64,000 bases of DNA from Chryseobacterium paridis (GCF_016595215.1 NZ_JAENHK010000005.1:204100-268099), one strand, 5' to 3'; positions 42,894 through 51,697 are shown, numbered from the stretch's first letter. The notes: generated by a model from the sequence alone, not told the origin. Translations and numbers: made by a program.

Positions 42894-43931
42894 TTAATTT
42901 TCTTCTAGTTTCTCTTTTTCATCTTCCTTTTTTTCAGGGAACATAATAGATAAAATAACAGAAATCACCAGTACTCCACCTACAATTCCAAGGGATACAG
43001 GAGATGAAATATGAATCCATGGAGCGATGAGCATTTTAACTCCAATAAAGGATAAAATAATCGCTAAACCATATGGTAATTTGCTGAACATATGAATAAA
43101 ATTCGCTAATAGGAAATACAATGATCTAAGTCCTAAAATAGCAAATATATTAGATGTATAAAGGATAAACGGATCATCAGAAATTGCAAAAATAGCTGGG
43201 ATCGAATCTACTGCAAAAAGAACGTCTGTAAATTCAATTACTCCAACAACCACTAAAAGAGGTGTTGCCATTCTTATCCCATTCTGGATCGTAAAAAACT
43301 TATCTCCATCGTAGTTATCAGAAACTTTCCAGAAACTTTTTATTAATCTGGCTCCTGCAGTATTGCTATAATCTTCATCGTCATCATCATCTCCGTCACC
43401 CCATGATTTTATACCTGCATACACAAGGAATAAACCGAATAACATCATAACAATATTAATCTTCACTGCTTCACCAAAAATATTCATCTCAGGTAAATAG
43501 GTCAGGTTGATAAGTCCAACTCCGGCAAAAATAAAGATCGCTCTAAATATCAACGCTCCTATAATCCCCCAGAATAAAACTTTATGATGTAAATATTTTG
43601 GAACCTTGAAGAATCCGAAGACAAGGATAAACACAAAGAGGTTATCCACAGAAAGTGCCTTTTCAATCCAATACGCCGCCTGATATTGTGTGAACTTTTC
43701 TACAGCAAGGGCATGGCCGTCGGATTGATTAAACACCCAATACACCACTCCTGAAAAGATCATGGATAATGAAATCCATACGACTGACCAGATAGTAGCT
43801 TCTTTAGATGAAACTTCATGACTTTTTTTATTAAAAACTCCTAAATCCAGAAGCAACATGATAACAACCGTTATCGCAAATCCCCACACCAGACCCGGAT
43901 GCAGTTCTAAAATACTTTGATGTTTTTCCAC
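42894..43931 (-). CDS. TerC/Alx family integral membrane protein
   Basis: A 345-residue membrane protein of the TerC family, linked to tellurite resistance and to metal (manganese) homeostasis in Alx/MeeF-type members. Eight or so hydrophobic helices are visible. The family blocks are AYWIEKALSVDNLFVFILVFGFF and VIEFTDVLFAVDSIPAIFAI, with the intramembrane Asp residues that form the metal site. An acidic loop (GDGDDDDDEDY) lies between them. It is the promoter-distal member of the Ter cluster, separated from the TerD-family gene by about 200 bp. Confidence 0.92.
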   Translation of the reverse strand: MEKHQSILELHPGLVWGFAITVVIMLLLDLGVFNKKSHEVSSKEATIWSVVWISLSMIFSGVVYWVFNQSDGHALAVEKFTQYQAAYWIEKALSVDNLFVFILVFGFFKVPKYLHHKVLFWGIIGALIFRAIFIFAGVGLINLTYLPEMNIFGEAVKINIVMMLFGLFLVYAGIKSWGDGDDDDDEDYSNTAGARLIKSFWKVSDNYDGDKFFTIQNGIRMATPLLVVVGVIEFTDVLFAVDSIPAIFAISDDPFILYTSNIFAILGLRSLYFLLANFIHMFSKLPYGLAIILSFIGVKMLIAPWIHISSPVSLGIVGGVLVISVILSIMFPEKKEDEKEKLEEN

Positions 43932-44129
43932 TTTTATTATGTGTTATTATATGATAAAAAGCAATAGCTGTACAAAGTACAATTATTGCTAATTTATTTT
44001 AATTTGCGTAAATATAACTATTTCCGATATAACTCAACCTGACAAAACCCCATTCCACATATTATTTCTTTATTAAATAAATGTCAGGACTGCTATTTAG
44101 GAATAATAGCCTATTTAAAATCTTATATC

Positions 44130-44741
44130 TTAAAGATACTTTTGCTGAACTGTCTGAATCGTTTGCTCCAATTTTCTATCAGCAGTCGGATCACCAATTG
44201 CATTGAACTTCCATTCTCCATTTCTTCTGTAGAAAACCCCCATTACCATAGCAACATGCCCGCTAAATGATTTATCATTAGCGATATCATATTTAGCAAA
44301 AACCTCTTTTACATTAGTGGGTGTCCCCTCATAAATACGAATAGAAGCAAAAGGAATTGTCCCGAAATCCTGTCCTCTGTAGCTGTTTAGGACCAGAGCA
44401 ACATGGTCCACATTCGAATCCAACTGGTTGAAATCTACAGTGATTACTTCATTGTCCAATCCATCATCTCCGTCTACATCTCCTGTAAGATCGTCTCCAC
44501 TGTGTCTTACTGACCCATTTTTAGATTTTAAATTTCCGAAGTATATAACTTCAGTTGCATTCTTGTTTGCATCGTATAAAATACAGCTTGCATCCAAGTC
44601 TACAGCTTCTTTTTTAGTTCCACCAAAAAAACTTTTTTTCTCAATTGCACCCCAGTTGATACCAACACAAGCCTGCGTAAGAACTGCTCCGTTTTCTTTG
44701 GTCAGATTAATTCTTTGACCTTTTTGTAAGTTAATAGCCAT
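44130..44741 (-). CDS. TerD-family protein (TerZ-like)
   Basis: A 203-residue calcium-binding TerD-domain protein. MAINLQKGQRINLTK, VDLDASCILYD, the GDDLTGDVDGDDGLDNE calcium loop and SIRIYEG are all family blocks. It carries an insertion (GAIEKKSFFGGTKKE) after the first strand, as TerZ-type members do. TerD proteins act in chemical and membrane stress responses together with TerC and TelA. A repeat element (44773-44946) fills the gap behind the upstream gene. Confidence 0.92.
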   Translation of the reverse strand: MAINLQKGQRINLTKENGAVLTQACVGINWGAIEKKSFFGGTKKEAVDLDASCILYDANKNATEVIYFGNLKSKNGSVRHSGDDLTGDVDGDDGLDNEVITVDFNQLDSNVDHVALVLNSYRGQDFGTIPFASIRIYEGTPTNVKEVFAKYDIANDKSFSGHVAMVMGVFYRRNGEWKFNAIGDPTADRKLEQTIQTVQQKYL

Positions 44742-44772
44742 CTTTTTATGTTTAGTTATTTTTTATAGTTAA

Positions 44773-44946
44773 GTTGCGAAATCGCTGAATCGCAAAATTG
44801 CTTTTTATTCTACCTTGTTTTGATGGTAGTTTTTTTTAAGTAAAATCGTTAAACTGAAGAACTGTAAAATTGCTTTCTATTCTACCTTATACAAACGATT
44901 TCCCAGTTTTACAAATATGCGATTTTGCCATTTTGCCTTTTCGCCT
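44773..44946. repeat. Intergenic element with iterated arms, copy 3
   Basis: The left part carries GCGAAATCG, GAATCGCAAAATTG and, after ~72 bp, a second unit with TAAAATTGCTTTCTATTCTA. The right arm ends with the complement (GCGATTTTGCCATTTTGCC near 44920). The architecture equals that of the element at 22433-22722. It lies inside the Ter cluster. Confidence 0.65.
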
Positions 44947-44950
44947 TCTC

Positions 44951-45895
44951 TTAATTCTTCAAATTTAAATTAAGCATTGCACGCAAAATATTCGTTTCTT
45001 CATTGACATCAAATATCTTACTCATGATATCAACGTTTTCCAGGTTTCGCAGATAGTCTTTTAAAACAGATTCTACATCATAAGGTAGTGTCCGCTTTCT
45101 CTCACCTATTGATTCTTCCAGCTCTTCATTTTTTCTCTTCAACTGATTGATAATCACAATTTGATTGGATTCATTTTCAGATGTGTTCAAATAGGCTAGT
45201 TCATCATCGATCAGATACAATCTTTTTTCTTCAACATTGAATATAAAGTGTTCATCAGACTGAAAGATCTTAAACAATTCATATTCGTTCCTATCGATAC
45301 GATATCCGCACATGAAGCGAACTTTAAAATTCTGTATATTCAGTTTACCTAATAATTTTCTCTCTATCGAATAGTCCTGATATTGATAGGAAGGTACCGG
45401 ATGAAATGTAAGTTTCGATTCGTCAGCTTCCGTTCTGTAAAATTCTGTTGCATATTTTTTATGAAAATACAAAACATCATTCCAGTTAAGCGTAAATTGA
45501 TCTTCCGTCAGATCTTTATACAGATTTTTCAGATGTTTAGAAAATATACCACTGTACATTTTTCTATCTACTTCAAAACTATCAACTTTCCTTTCTTCAA
45601 AAGTTGAAATGTATTGGTTATTAATATTGATTTCATTAATAACAGCCAGCAAATCGTTTTCCTTTTTCTTTTTGATCTTGGTCAACAATTCAATTACGCT
45701 GTCTGTATACTGCAGATGAAAAAGCTCCAGTTTCTGGTAGTCTAATGTCTTGTTTTCATTAAACAAGTTGTGTATAATATCTGTTTTAATGTAAATGGAT
45801 ATTATATCAACATTTTCAAAGAAGTTAGCAAGAAGTTTAAGCTTTGTTAATCTTCTTTTACTCTGAGACATTATGCTTACAGCTTCATCATCCAC
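44951..45895 (-). CDS. Hypothetical protein of the Ter cluster
   Basis: A 314-residue soluble, mostly helical and highly charged protein that I do not recognise. It has a coiled-coil-like stretch near residues 255-275 (IINQLKRKNEELEESIGERKR region) and no enzymatic motif that I can see. Start may be MDDEAVSI or the internal MSQSKRRL (45871). It lies 15 bp downstream of the TelA gene on the same strand, so it is co-transcribed, and a scaffold or partner role in the Ter complex is possible. Confidence 0.65.
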   Translation of the reverse strand: MDDEAVSIMSQSKRRLTKLKLLANFFENVDIISIYIKTDIIHNLFNENKTLDYQKLELFHLQYTDSVIELLTKIKKKKENDLLAVINEININNQYISTFEERKVDSFEVDRKMYSGIFSKHLKNLYKDLTEDQFTLNWNDVLYFHKKYATEFYRTEADESKLTFHPVPSYQYQDYSIERKLLGKLNIQNFKVRFMCGYRIDRNEYELFKIFQSDEHFIFNVEEKRLYLIDDELAYLNTSENESNQIVIINQLKRKNEELEESIGERKRTLPYDVESVLKDYLRNLENVDIMSKIFDVNEETNILRAMLNLNLKN

Positions 45896-45910
45896 CGGTA
45901 TATCGTATTA

Positions 45911-47071
45911 TTAACCTCTAATATTTGCTTTTAATTCGCTCTCTAATGTTTGTAGATCCTGATCCAGTTTTCTTCTGTTTTCCGTTCCTTGTTTTTGGAT
46001 CTGCTTCACTTCATTCAATGTATTGATCAACATTGCTGTTGTTTCTTTCAATGTCTCAGCTGACACAATGGTCTGTTCATTAGCTTTAGCAACATTTCTT
46101 GAATTCTGCCCCAAACGTTCTGCATTTTTCCTTAGAATTTCTTCTGTTGTAGAAGATACTTTCTGCTGAATTTCAATATTCTGCTGTTGTCTGTGCATTG
46201 CTACAGCTAAAGAAAGTTGGTTTTTCCATACAGGTAAAGTTGTTGTAAGGATCGTCTGCGCTTTCTCAGCAATAGAAACATTATTGTTTTGAACCAGCCT
46301 GATCTGCGGAAGGGATTGCATCATGATCAAACGAACCACTTTAAGATCCGCCAACCTCCTATCTAATCGGTTGATAAAATCTCTTTTATCAGCAATTTGA
46401 TAATCAGCATAATTCTGAACATTCGTTTCCATTTCTGCAAGTTCTCTTCCTGCTCTTTCCATTCTCAAATTCCCGGCAATTACAAGATCTTCTATTTGCT
46501 TGATAGAATTTACATTGCTATCGAAAATAGTCTGAAGTACAGCATTATCTTTAGTAGAAGTAATAATTCCGGCATTTACTTTATATGAAATCTGATCGAT
46601 ATTGTTTACGATTTTATCATATTTAGCAAATAAGTTCTCTACCTGGGTGATTACTTTTTTCATGAATGGCAAACGGCTTAAAAAACTTTTCGCCTTATTT
46701 CCACCATTGATTTCGTCTACATCCACGTAATTAAGTTCAACCAATAAGTTATTGATCAACTCTCCTACTTCTCCTGAATTAGACCTTCTAACGTTATTCA
46801 AAAAGCTATCACTCTGATTAGCCAAAGTTTTTTGAAGTTCCGAACCAAAATTTACGATAGAACCGGGGTTGGTTTCATCAATAGCATTAGCTGCTGTTTC
46901 ATATTTCTGAAGATCCTGGCTTTGTATCTGACTCAAATTTACATTTCCATCTCTATCAACAAGAACTGGTGGTGTACCTGGCGCGGGTTGACTTGGCTGA
47001 GCGGGTTCAAATGTTTTAAGAGGTTCAATGGATCCAAGTGGATCAATGGGTTGATTAGGTTGGTTATCCAT
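45911..47071 (-). CDS. TelA/KlaA family toxic anion resistance protein
   Basis: A 386-residue protein of the TelA family. A Pro-rich N-terminus (about 1-40) is followed by long helices. Family blocks are FLNNVRRSNSGEVGELINNLL, the NLRMERAGRELAEMETN stretch, and the region around LPVWKNQLSLAVAMHRQQ. The C-terminal part is coiled-coil-like. TelA proteins are linked to tellurite and other membrane stress and occur next to TerD genes, as here (6 bp from the TerD gene). Confidence 0.9.
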   Translation of the reverse strand: MDNQPNQPIDPLGSIEPLKTFEPAQPSQPAPGTPPVLVDRDGNVNLSQIQSQDLQKYETAANAIDETNPGSIVNFGSELQKTLANQSDSFLNNVRRSNSGEVGELINNLLVELNYVDVDEINGGNKAKSFLSRLPFMKKVITQVENLFAKYDKIVNNIDQISYKVNAGIITSTKDNAVLQTIFDSNVNSIKQIEDLVIAGNLRMERAGRELAEMETNVQNYADYQIADKRDFINRLDRRLADLKVVRLIMMQSLPQIRLVQNNNVSIAEKAQTILTTTLPVWKNQLSLAVAMHRQQQNIEIQQKVSSTTEEILRKNAERLGQNSRNVAKANEQTIVSAETLKETTAMLINTLNEVKQIQKQGTENRRKLDQDLQTLESELKANIRG

Positions 47072-47077
47072 GATAAA

Positions 47078-47632
47078 TTATTGATAAATTGATACAAATT
47101 TTTCAAGGCCTTCTCTTTGTCCGCTTCCTACAGCTTCGAATTTCCATTCTCCGTTTCTGTTGTAGATTCTACCAAACTCTACTGCTGTTTCGATAGAGAA
47201 ATCTTCATCTAATTCGTATTTTAAGATTTCCTCATTGGTATCTGTATTGAAAATTCTGATGAAAGAATTTCTTACCTGTCCGAAGTTTTGCTTTCTTGCT
47301 TCTGCTTCGTGGATTGTAACCACTACCGTAATTTCTTTGACCGCAGAATCAATTTTAGTCAAATCAATTTTGATTTGCTCATCATCACCATCTCCATCAC
47401 CGGTTAAATTATCACCAGTATGGATCACAGCTTTATCCGGAGACTCCAGATTGTTATAAAAAATAAAGTGATTATCTGAAACCAATTTTTTATTTTCTCC
47501 TAATAAAAATAGAGAAGCATCCAGATCGAAAGCACCTCCTGTAGATGTATTATTAATATCCCATCCTAAACCCACTGTGAATTTAGGGGCGTTTATATTT
47601 TCTCTTTGTCCTTTTTGTAAGTTAATAGCCAT
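47078..47632 (-). CDS. TerD-family protein
   Basis: A 184-residue TerD-domain protein. It starts MAINLQKGQRENI, like the second TerD protein, then GLGWDINNTSTGGAFDLDAS, the calcium loop GDNLTGDGDGDDEQ and SFIRIFN. It is shorter than the TerZ-like paralogue and close to canonical TerD/TerE (~190 aa). The ATG overlaps the phosphoribosyltransferase-like gene by 11 bp, so translation is probably coupled. Confidence 0.93.
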   Translation of the reverse strand: MAINLQKGQRENINAPKFTVGLGWDINNTSTGGAFDLDASLFLLGENKKLVSDNHFIFYNNLESPDKAVIHTGDNLTGDGDGDDEQIKIDLTKIDSAVKEITVVVTIHEAEARKQNFGQVRNSFIRIFNTDTNEEILKYELDEDFSIETAVEFGRIYNRNGEWKFEAVGSGQREGLEKFVSIYQ

Positions 47633-48446
47633 AATATAATTCGGTTTGTGTTAAAGTATTGATGTTATTTTCGTATTCTTCTATTAAATGATAATTGTTG
47701 CTGATTGCTAATTCCAGTAAGTCATCCATGAGTTCCTTTCTTACTTTAGACGTAAGATATTCAAAATTACTTGAATTCAACCCTAAAATATATTTTACAA
47801 TCCTTGTATTAAACTGAAAACTTGGCTTTCCCATTACTTCAACAATATGATCCACATTTTTTACTGCATAATAATTGAAGTAGTTCTCAATGGTCGGATC
47901 AATATCAAAGTTCATCAGCTCAGCATAATACAGGAACATAAAATCTGCATGTACAGCATATTCATTTAATATTTTATTGACTGTATGTTCGTGACTTCCT
48001 GTGATTTTTATATCATCTATAAAAATACAAAGTTTTCCCCGTAAAAAGTCTTTATCAATATAATAAGTATCATTAGCGATCAGATTTTTGCGATCTTCAA
48101 AACTTAGATTTCCATAATCTGTAGTATAGGTATGATTACGGTTGATCTTAGACAAGATGCTAGACTTTTTTCCTCTTTGAAACAGATAAAAATCCAGGTA
48201 TTTCTTAAAGTAAAAGCACAAGAAATTGGAAGCAGTTGGAATCGCCATATAAGGACTTGGTAAAATCACAATCTCCTTATCCGTATTAAAAAGTTCTTCG
48301 TGATGCAAAATAAACCCATCGAATAACTCCTTTGCAAACTTTTCAGCATAAGATCTGTCTCCATATTTAAAATAACTGTATTCTGCAGGGGAAAAGGTAA
48401 ATTCCTCAGCAGAATGAATATGATGTAAACTGTACCTCTTGTTCAT
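47622..48446 (-). CDS. Phosphoribosyltransferase-like protein of the Ter cluster
   Basis: A 274-residue protein with the PRPP-binding loop of type I phosphoribosyltransferases: CIFIDDIKITGSHEHTV, equivalent to the VDD-x-x-TG-T motif. The N-terminal ILPSPYMAIPTASN may be the pyrophosphate-binding loop. Proteins of this kind have been described as part of a Ter-linked pathway proposed to make a nucleoside-like metabolite (comparative genomics by Anantharaman, Iyer and Aravind). It overlaps the TerD gene and lies 2 bp from the HAD gene. Substrate unknown. Confidence 0.78.
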   Translation of the reverse strand: MNKRYSLHHIHSAEEFTFSPAEYSYFKYGDRSYAEKFAKELFDGFILHHEELFNTDKEIVILPSPYMAIPTASNFLCFYFKKYLDFYLFQRGKKSSILSKINRNHTYTTDYGNLSFEDRKNLIANDTYYIDKDFLRGKLCIFIDDIKITGSHEHTVNKILNEYAVHADFMFLYYAELMNFDIDPTIENYFNYYAVKNVDHIVEVMGKPSFQFNTRIVKYILGLNSSNFEYLTSKVRKELMDDLLELAISNNYHLIEEYENNINTLTQTELYYGY

Positions 48447-48448
48447 GG

Positions 48449-49123
48449 TTATATTGGGTATTTAAGTAAGTGTGCGTTGAAACCAAAACTCTTTGCTCCA
48501 TTAAAATCAGCGACCAGGTTATCACCGATATGTAAGATCTGATGCAGTTCTAGATCCTGGTTTTTAATTTTATTTTTCACTTCCTGAAAAACAGCAGGAT
48601 TGGGTTTTGAACAATTAATTTCATCAGAATAAATATGAAAATCTATGTATCTATCTAGATTTTCTTCGATCAGAAACTTTCGTAAAGTTCTTCCTTTTAT
48701 AAAACCTGTATTGCTTAATATATTGATCGTTTTTCCCTGATCTTTGATTTCATTAAAAACCTGATGAACGTTTTCAAAAATAATGACCGGCTTATATTCA
48801 AGAAATAATTCTTCGCTTTTGATATAAAATGCATTCAGATTATCTCTGTTTATTTGCTTTATATCCACATTCAAAGCATTTAATATAAGTAAGTAAATTT
48901 CAAAAGTATCCACATTCCCTCCTATCACCTCATTGATCGTATTGCATAAATCATCATAGTATTTTACGGTTTTTGCAACTTCTTCTATGGGCTTATTAAT
49001 GGCAAAAAACGAGGAGAACAGCTCAACTCTTTTTGCTTTAAATTCAGGATGAGATTTTATTAGGGTAAGCCACAAATCAAAAGAAAAATGATGGTGGTTA
49101 TGGATGTCAATATCTGTTTTCAA
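48449..49123 (-). CDS. HAD-superfamily hydrolase of the Ter cluster
   Basis: A 224-residue HAD protein. Motif I reads FDLWLTLI, with the nucleophile Asp but Trp at the position of the usual second Asp. Motif II is ILSNTGFIKG. Motifs III/IV lie in SDEINCSKPNPAVF and LHIGDNLVADFNGAK. The lost second Asp occurs in several HAD groups with altered or weak phosphatase activity. It is the first gene of the Ter cluster and lies 2 bp before the phosphoribosyltransferase-like gene, with which it may form a two-step pathway (inference). Confidence 0.82.
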   Translation of the reverse strand: MKTDIDIHNHHHFSFDLWLTLIKSHPEFKAKRVELFSSFFAINKPIEEVAKTVKYYDDLCNTINEVIGGNVDTFEIYLLILNALNVDIKQINRDNLNAFYIKSEELFLEYKPVIIFENVHQVFNEIKDQGKTINILSNTGFIKGRTLRKFLIEENLDRYIDFHIYSDEINCSKPNPAVFQEVKNKIKNQDLELHQILHIGDNLVADFNGAKSFGFNAHLLKYPI

Positions 49124-49316
49124 AATGGTACCAAATTACAATTTACATAAAGCTGTGCTTCAATACAACAACTTTATATAATTCCTTATTTTCGTCGTTA
49201 GTTTTTAATTGAATTATTCAATTCCTTTCAAAGATAATTTTTTAAATTCAAAGTCTGTTTTTTTTATAACTTTTTAAGATTTTGAGCCTTCGTTTTTACT
49301 CAGCTTTGACAATTTT

Positions 49317-49347
49317 TTTGATATTTTAAGAAATTTCAGTATTTTTG
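49317..49347 (+). promoter_or_regulatory. Consensus promoter of the EF-G paralogue transcript
   Basis: TTTG (49317-49320), a 19-bp spacer and TATTTTTG (49340-49347) match both boxes of the Bacteroidota consensus exactly. It lies 245 bp before the EF-G-like ATG and about 20 bp before a short leader ORF. Confidence 0.8.
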
Positions 49348-49367
49348 CATCCGACTAACTATCAAGC

Positions 49368-49454
49368 ATGTCAACAAAAATGATACATATTATAACTTTA
49401 AGCAATCCTATCAGAGCGGTGTACTTTGGTAGCATTAAATATTTATCTGAATAG
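49368..49454 (+). CDS. Putative 28-aa leader peptide of the EF-G paralogue
   Basis: An ATG-started frame of 28 codons ending in TAG. It begins MSTKMIHII, contains NPIRAVYFGS (residues 13-22) and ends KYLSE. It starts ~20 nt after the promoter -7 box and ends 31 bp before an intrinsic terminator. Size, place and the overlap of its last codons with an anti-terminator arm are those of leader peptides that sense ribosome stalling. The peptide itself resembles no protein that I know. Confidence 0.65.
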   Translation: MSTKMIHIITLSNPIRAVYFGSIKYLSE

Positions 49455-49516
49455 TTTACGACCTTTATTTTACAAAAATATATTGAAGGCCTTTCTATTT
49501 AGATAGGCCTTTTTTG
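49442..49516 (+). promoter_or_regulatory. Transcription attenuator: terminator and alternative anti-terminator
   Basis: Terminator: AAGGCCT (49486-49492) pairs with AGGCCTT (49505-49511) around an inner TCT/AGA stem, followed by a run of T. Alternative: TATCTGAATAG (49444-49454, the end of the leader ORF) pairs with CTATTTAGATA (49495-49505) over 11 bp with one G-U, extendable by two U-G pairs. The second pairing uses the terminator loop and one base of its 3' arm, so both cannot form. A ribosome finishing the leader would mask 49444-49454 and favour termination; one stalled upstream would allow read-through. Confidence 0.7.
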
Positions 49517-49545
49517 CTACCCTATTTCCAGATCTTACAATAAAG

Positions 49546-49565
49546 AGGTTTCAATATTGAAACCT
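49546..49565 (+). promoter_or_regulatory. 20-bp perfect palindrome before the EF-G paralogue
   Basis: AGGTTTCAAT is followed directly by its reverse complement, 26 bp before the ATG at 49592. It could be a second RNA hairpin that limits translation or a protein-binding site. Confidence 0.55.
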
Positions 49566-49591
49566 TAAAATCAACCATTTAATTTAAAAAA

Positions 49592-51658
49592 ATGAAATAT
49601 AACACAAGAAATATAGGGATAATAGCACATGTAGATGCAGGAAAAACAACTTTAACGGAAAGATTACTGTACTATACAGGACTCATTCATAAAATAGGAA
49701 ACGTTGACGATGGGAATACCACAATGGATAAAGATATTCAGGAGAAAAATCGTGGAATTACCATTTCTTCAGCAGCAGTTTCCACTCAATGGAAAAAAGA
49801 CGATAAGGTCTATAATATCAATATCATTGATACTCCAGGCCATATCGATTTTGCTGTAGAAGTAGAGCGTTCATTAAGGGTTTTGGATAGTGTGGTAGCC
49901 GTTTTCTGCGCCTCTTCGGGAGTACAGCCCCAAACGGAAAATGTCTGGTTCCAAGCCGAGAAACATGGCACCTCTAGAATCTGCTTCATCAATAAGATGG
50001 ACCGTATTGGTGCAGATTTTTTTGCAGTAATAAGAGAAATTGAAACAAAGCTTAATACAATTCCTCTTGCACTACAAATTCCAATCGGCTCAGAAGATAG
50101 TTTTGAAGGAATCATTGATCTGATCACCCAAAAAGCATGGTATTGGACTGACGAAAATGGTGAGATTATGATCGAAAAAGAGATTCCGGAAATTTATAAA
50201 GAGGAAGCTCATGAATACAGAATGAAACTCATGGAAACTCTGGCGGAATATGATGATGTTTTTTTTGAAGTCTTTATAGATAATGAAGATATTATCTCTA
50301 ACGAAATGATCTTTGAAAGCATTAAAAGGACCTGTCAATCTCAGACGATAGTTCCCGTTTTATGTGGCTCAGCATTCAAAAACAAAGGAGTCCAACCTTT
50401 GCTTGATGCTATTGTTAATTACCTTCCGGCTCCGGATCAGTTACCTTCTATAAAAGGAAAAAATCCGAAAACCGAAGAAACTATAGAATTGGAAAGAAAT
50501 CATGATGAAGTTTTTTCAGGATTGGTTTTCAAAGTCATTATTGATAAGCACATGGGTAAACTTGCAATGCTTCGTATCTATTCGGGCGAAATAAAATCTG
50601 GGGATACAGTTCAAAATGTGAGAACAGGTGAAAGTTTCAGGATATCAAGAATCCTGAAAATGCAATCTGATAAGACTCTAACTGTTGATGGAGGAAAAGC
50701 AGGTGATATTGTAGCTTTAACAGGTATAAAAGATGCAAAAACCGGCGATTCTTTATCAGGTCTTGACCAACCAGTTTTGTTGGAATCAATCACAATTCCA
50801 GCTCCTGTTATCCGTGTATCAATAGAACCCAAAACCAATAATGATGAAAAATCTTTTGGTCTGGTTTTAGCGAAAATCCAAGAGGAAGACCCTTCCTTAT
50901 TGGTAGAAAGGGATAAACAAACTGGTGAAACGATATTGAGTGGTTTAGGAGAGCTCCATTTAGAGGTGACTTTAGAGAAAATTCGATTGAATCATGGTAT
51001 AGAAATCAATCAAGGCAAGCCTAAGGTTTCATACAGAGAAATTTTAACTGAAACAAGAATCCACAGAGAGAAACTTTCTAAACAAAATGGAGGAAACGGG
51101 CAGTTTGCGGATATCACTTTTGAAATCGGGCCTAGAACGGACAACGAATTTGGTCTTGAATTTATTAATAAAATCAAGGGAGGTGTAATTCCTAATGAAT
51201 TTATTCCATCCATTGAAAAAGGTTTCAGAGACGCAATGGAAAATGGGCCTTTGAGTGGCTATCCTTTAGAAAGTATGAAAATAACCCTATTAGATGGATC
51301 TACTCATAGTCAGGATTCAGCTGCTTACGATTTCGAATTGGTTGCAAGAGATGGCTACAGATCTACCTCAAAACAATGTAAACCTAAGCTAATGGAACCC
51401 GTTATGCAGGTTGAAATTCAAAGTATTGAAGAATATACAGGAGCCGTAACTGCTGATATTAATAAAAGAAGAGGTATCATTACTTCTATTGATGAGCGAT
51501 CAGGAAGAAAAATATTTATCGCAGAAGTCCCGTTGGCTTCTACATTTGGATACATTTCTGACCTGAGAACACTAACAAGCGGAAGAGCTTCCATAAGTAT
51601 GAAATTATCTCACTATGCTTTAGTGCCTGATTTCATTACCAACATCGTAATAACCTAA
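49592..51658 (+). CDS. EF-G paralogue (ribosomal translocase-like GTPase)
   Basis: A 688-residue GTPase with all five EF-G domains. G1 AHVDAGKTT (12-20; EF-G usually has AHIDAGKTT and TetM-type proteins AHVDAGKTT), G2 RGIT (54-57), G3 DTPGHIDF (80-87) and G4 NKMD (134-137) are intact, so GTP hydrolysis is expected. Domain III (LSGLGELHLEV) and the domain IV tip (KQNGGNGQFADI) are EF-G-like. It resembles EF-G more than TetM/TetQ, but the housekeeping fusA normally lies in the str operon (rpsL-rpsG-fusA), not here. A role in antibiotic protection or stress-time translation is inferred. The leader peptide and attenuator upstream support drug- or stall-dependent induction. Confidence 0.88.
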   Translation: MKYNTRNIGIIAHVDAGKTTLTERLLYYTGLIHKIGNVDDGNTTMDKDIQEKNRGITISSAAVSTQWKKDDKVYNINIIDTPGHIDFAVEVERSLRVLDSVVAVFCASSGVQPQTENVWFQAEKHGTSRICFINKMDRIGADFFAVIREIETKLNTIPLALQIPIGSEDSFEGIIDLITQKAWYWTDENGEIMIEKEIPEIYKEEAHEYRMKLMETLAEYDDVFFEVFIDNEDIISNEMIFESIKRTCQSQTIVPVLCGSAFKNKGVQPLLDAIVNYLPAPDQLPSIKGKNPKTEETIELERNHDEVFSGLVFKVIIDKHMGKLAMLRIYSGEIKSGDTVQNVRTGESFRISRILKMQSDKTLTVDGGKAGDIVALTGIKDAKTGDSLSGLDQPVLLESITIPAPVIRVSIEPKTNNDEKSFGLVLAKIQEEDPSLLVERDKQTGETILSGLGELHLEVTLEKIRLNHGIEINQGKPKVSYREILTETRIHREKLSKQNGGNGQFADITFEIGPRTDNEFGLEFINKIKGGVIPNEFIPSIEKGFRDAMENGPLSGYPLESMKITLLDGSTHSQDSAAYDFELVARDGYRSTSKQCKPKLMEPVMQVEIQSIEEYTGAVTADINKRRGIITSIDERSGRKIFIAEVPLASTFGYISDLRTLTSGRASISMKLSHYALVPDFITNIVIT

Positions 51659-51662
51659 AAAG

Positions 51663-51697
51663 ACAAGGACTGTAATATAATTACGGTCCTTGTTTAG
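51663..51697 (+). terminator. Intrinsic terminator after the EF-G paralogue
   Basis: A 14-bp stem with one G-U pair (51663-51676 with 51680-51693), loop ATA, then TTT. It starts 4 bp past the stop codon. Confidence 0.8.

Noticed and set aside
49592..51658. Housekeeping fusA of the str operon
   Set aside because: rpsL, rpsG and tuf are absent, and the gene has an attenuator-type leader and flanking genes unrelated to translation.
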